A DNA stretch of 33,403 bases from Streptococcus sp. WM07 (GTDB lineage: Bacteria; Bacillota; Bacilli; Lactobacillales; Streptococcaceae), in assembly GCF_004570525.1 (NCBI RefSeq), contig NZ_SPPZ01000009.1:1-33403 (forward strand), read 5' to 3'. Below, piece by piece: positions 33,062 to 33,403 of the stretch (position 1 is its first letter; each line of letters begins with the position of its first letter). The position numbers and the translations under genes were made by a program. The notes beneath the pieces are model-generated. The model was given only the letters and a program-made list of their open reading frames with translations. It was not told the DNA's origin and ran no database searches.

Positions 33062-33403
33062 TCATTCAGAATCAAAATTAGCAGATATCCATTCTCTATG
33101 GACAATCGATCGTAAGCGAGTAGTTGATAAGCTTTGGATAACTTCTTGCAACTGATCAATGACGTCATTCAATGATTTAAATGCTTTGTTCTTAAATCCT
33201 AATTTCCGAATCTCTGCCCAAACTTGTTCAATCGGATTCATCTCTGGTGTATAAGGTGGAATAAATGTAAATTCAATATTGCTAGGAATATCCAATGTCT
33301 GTGATTTATGCCAAACCGCATTATCCATCACCAAAATAATATAGTCGTTAGGGTAAGCTTCTGACAGTTGTCGTAAAAATTCATTCATCCAAGCCGTATT
33401 ACA
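33062..33403 (-). mobile_element. 3' part of an IS630-family transposase gene (cut by window edge)
   Basis: The minus-strand frame is open from the window edge to the TGA at 33062-33064, giving 113 residues of the C-terminal half of a DDE transposase. The motifs are IILVMDNAVWHKS (second catalytic aspartate) and FIPPYTPEMNPIEQVWAEIRK (the PYxPxxNPIExxW signature with the catalytic glutamate), typical of IS630-type elements that insert at TA. No stop or frameshift is seen in this part. An internal ATG at 33388 is not the true start. IS630 genes often need a ribosomal frameshift, which would lie outside this window. The element sits directly downstream of the pbp1b terminator. Confidence 0.9.

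Noticed and set aside
1-33403. CRISPR array, prophage, tRNA or rRNA genes, defence or toxin-antitoxin system
   Set aside because: I looked for repeat-spacer periodicity, tRNA-like folds and the usual protein families and found none; all larger frames are explained by core genes and IS sequence.

Overview
The window looks like a chromosomal segment of a low-GC Firmicute, almost certainly a Streptococcus. The clearest signs are a streptococcal-type CppA and serine hydrolase pair, a fused MsrAB, a copYAZ operon, the zapA-cvpA-mutS2-trxA cluster, and divergent tyrS and pbp1b. I favour Streptococcus suis or a close relative, but the species is an inference from memory of gene order. Almost every gene has a clear AGGAGG-type ribosome binding site, and many transcription units end in a readable hairpin plus T-tract terminator.

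Layout from left to right. Positions 1-177 hold a decayed 3' end of an IS5-family transposase. Next come a glycerol facilitator gene (320-1165) and an overlapping pair, cppA and a serine beta-lactamase-like hydrolase (1273-2932). A 340-base gap with degenerate small frames follows. Pyruvate formate-lyase (minus, 3276-5594) has a promoter carrying a CcpA-type cre site. dinB (plus) converges on recD2 (minus), which lies downstream of lepB (minus). Divergent from lepB is zapA-cvpA-mutS2-trxA (10305-13899). Two sodium-coupled amino-acid transporters then converge: an AGCS-family carrier and SstT. A four-gene plus-strand operon encodes an MscS channel, an unrecognised membrane-anchored protein, MsrAB and a CapA-type metallophosphatase (17041-20595). 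It converges on the trehalose operon treP-treC-treR (minus). The copper operon copY-copA-copZ follows (24824-27707), then RNase H1, RlmA and TyrRS (minus). Divergent from tyrS is pbp1b (30678-32969). The window ends inside an IS630-family transposase on the minus strand.

How the genes work together: TreP imports trehalose as its 6-phosphate, TreC hydrolyses it and TreR represses; the promoter shows paired operator-like boxes and a cre-like site. CopY represses through two exact cop boxes, CopA exports copper and CopZ chaperones it. PflB is the fermentative pyruvate branch, with a cre at its promoter. DinB, RecD2, MutS2 and RNase H1 are DNA-maintenance functions. LepB, Pbp1b, ZapA and the mscS-capA operon act at the envelope.

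Most of the window is ordinary core genome. I see no defence island, phage, CRISPR array or biosynthetic cluster, and no convincing undescribed multi-gene system. The more unusual signals are small: an 11-base tandem repeat of DnaA-box-like sequence inside recD2, a long hairpin made from the coding ends of dinB and recD2, a possible membrane-protein remnant between treP and copY, an uncharacterised gene in the MscS/MsrAB/CapA operon, and IS sequences at both window edges.
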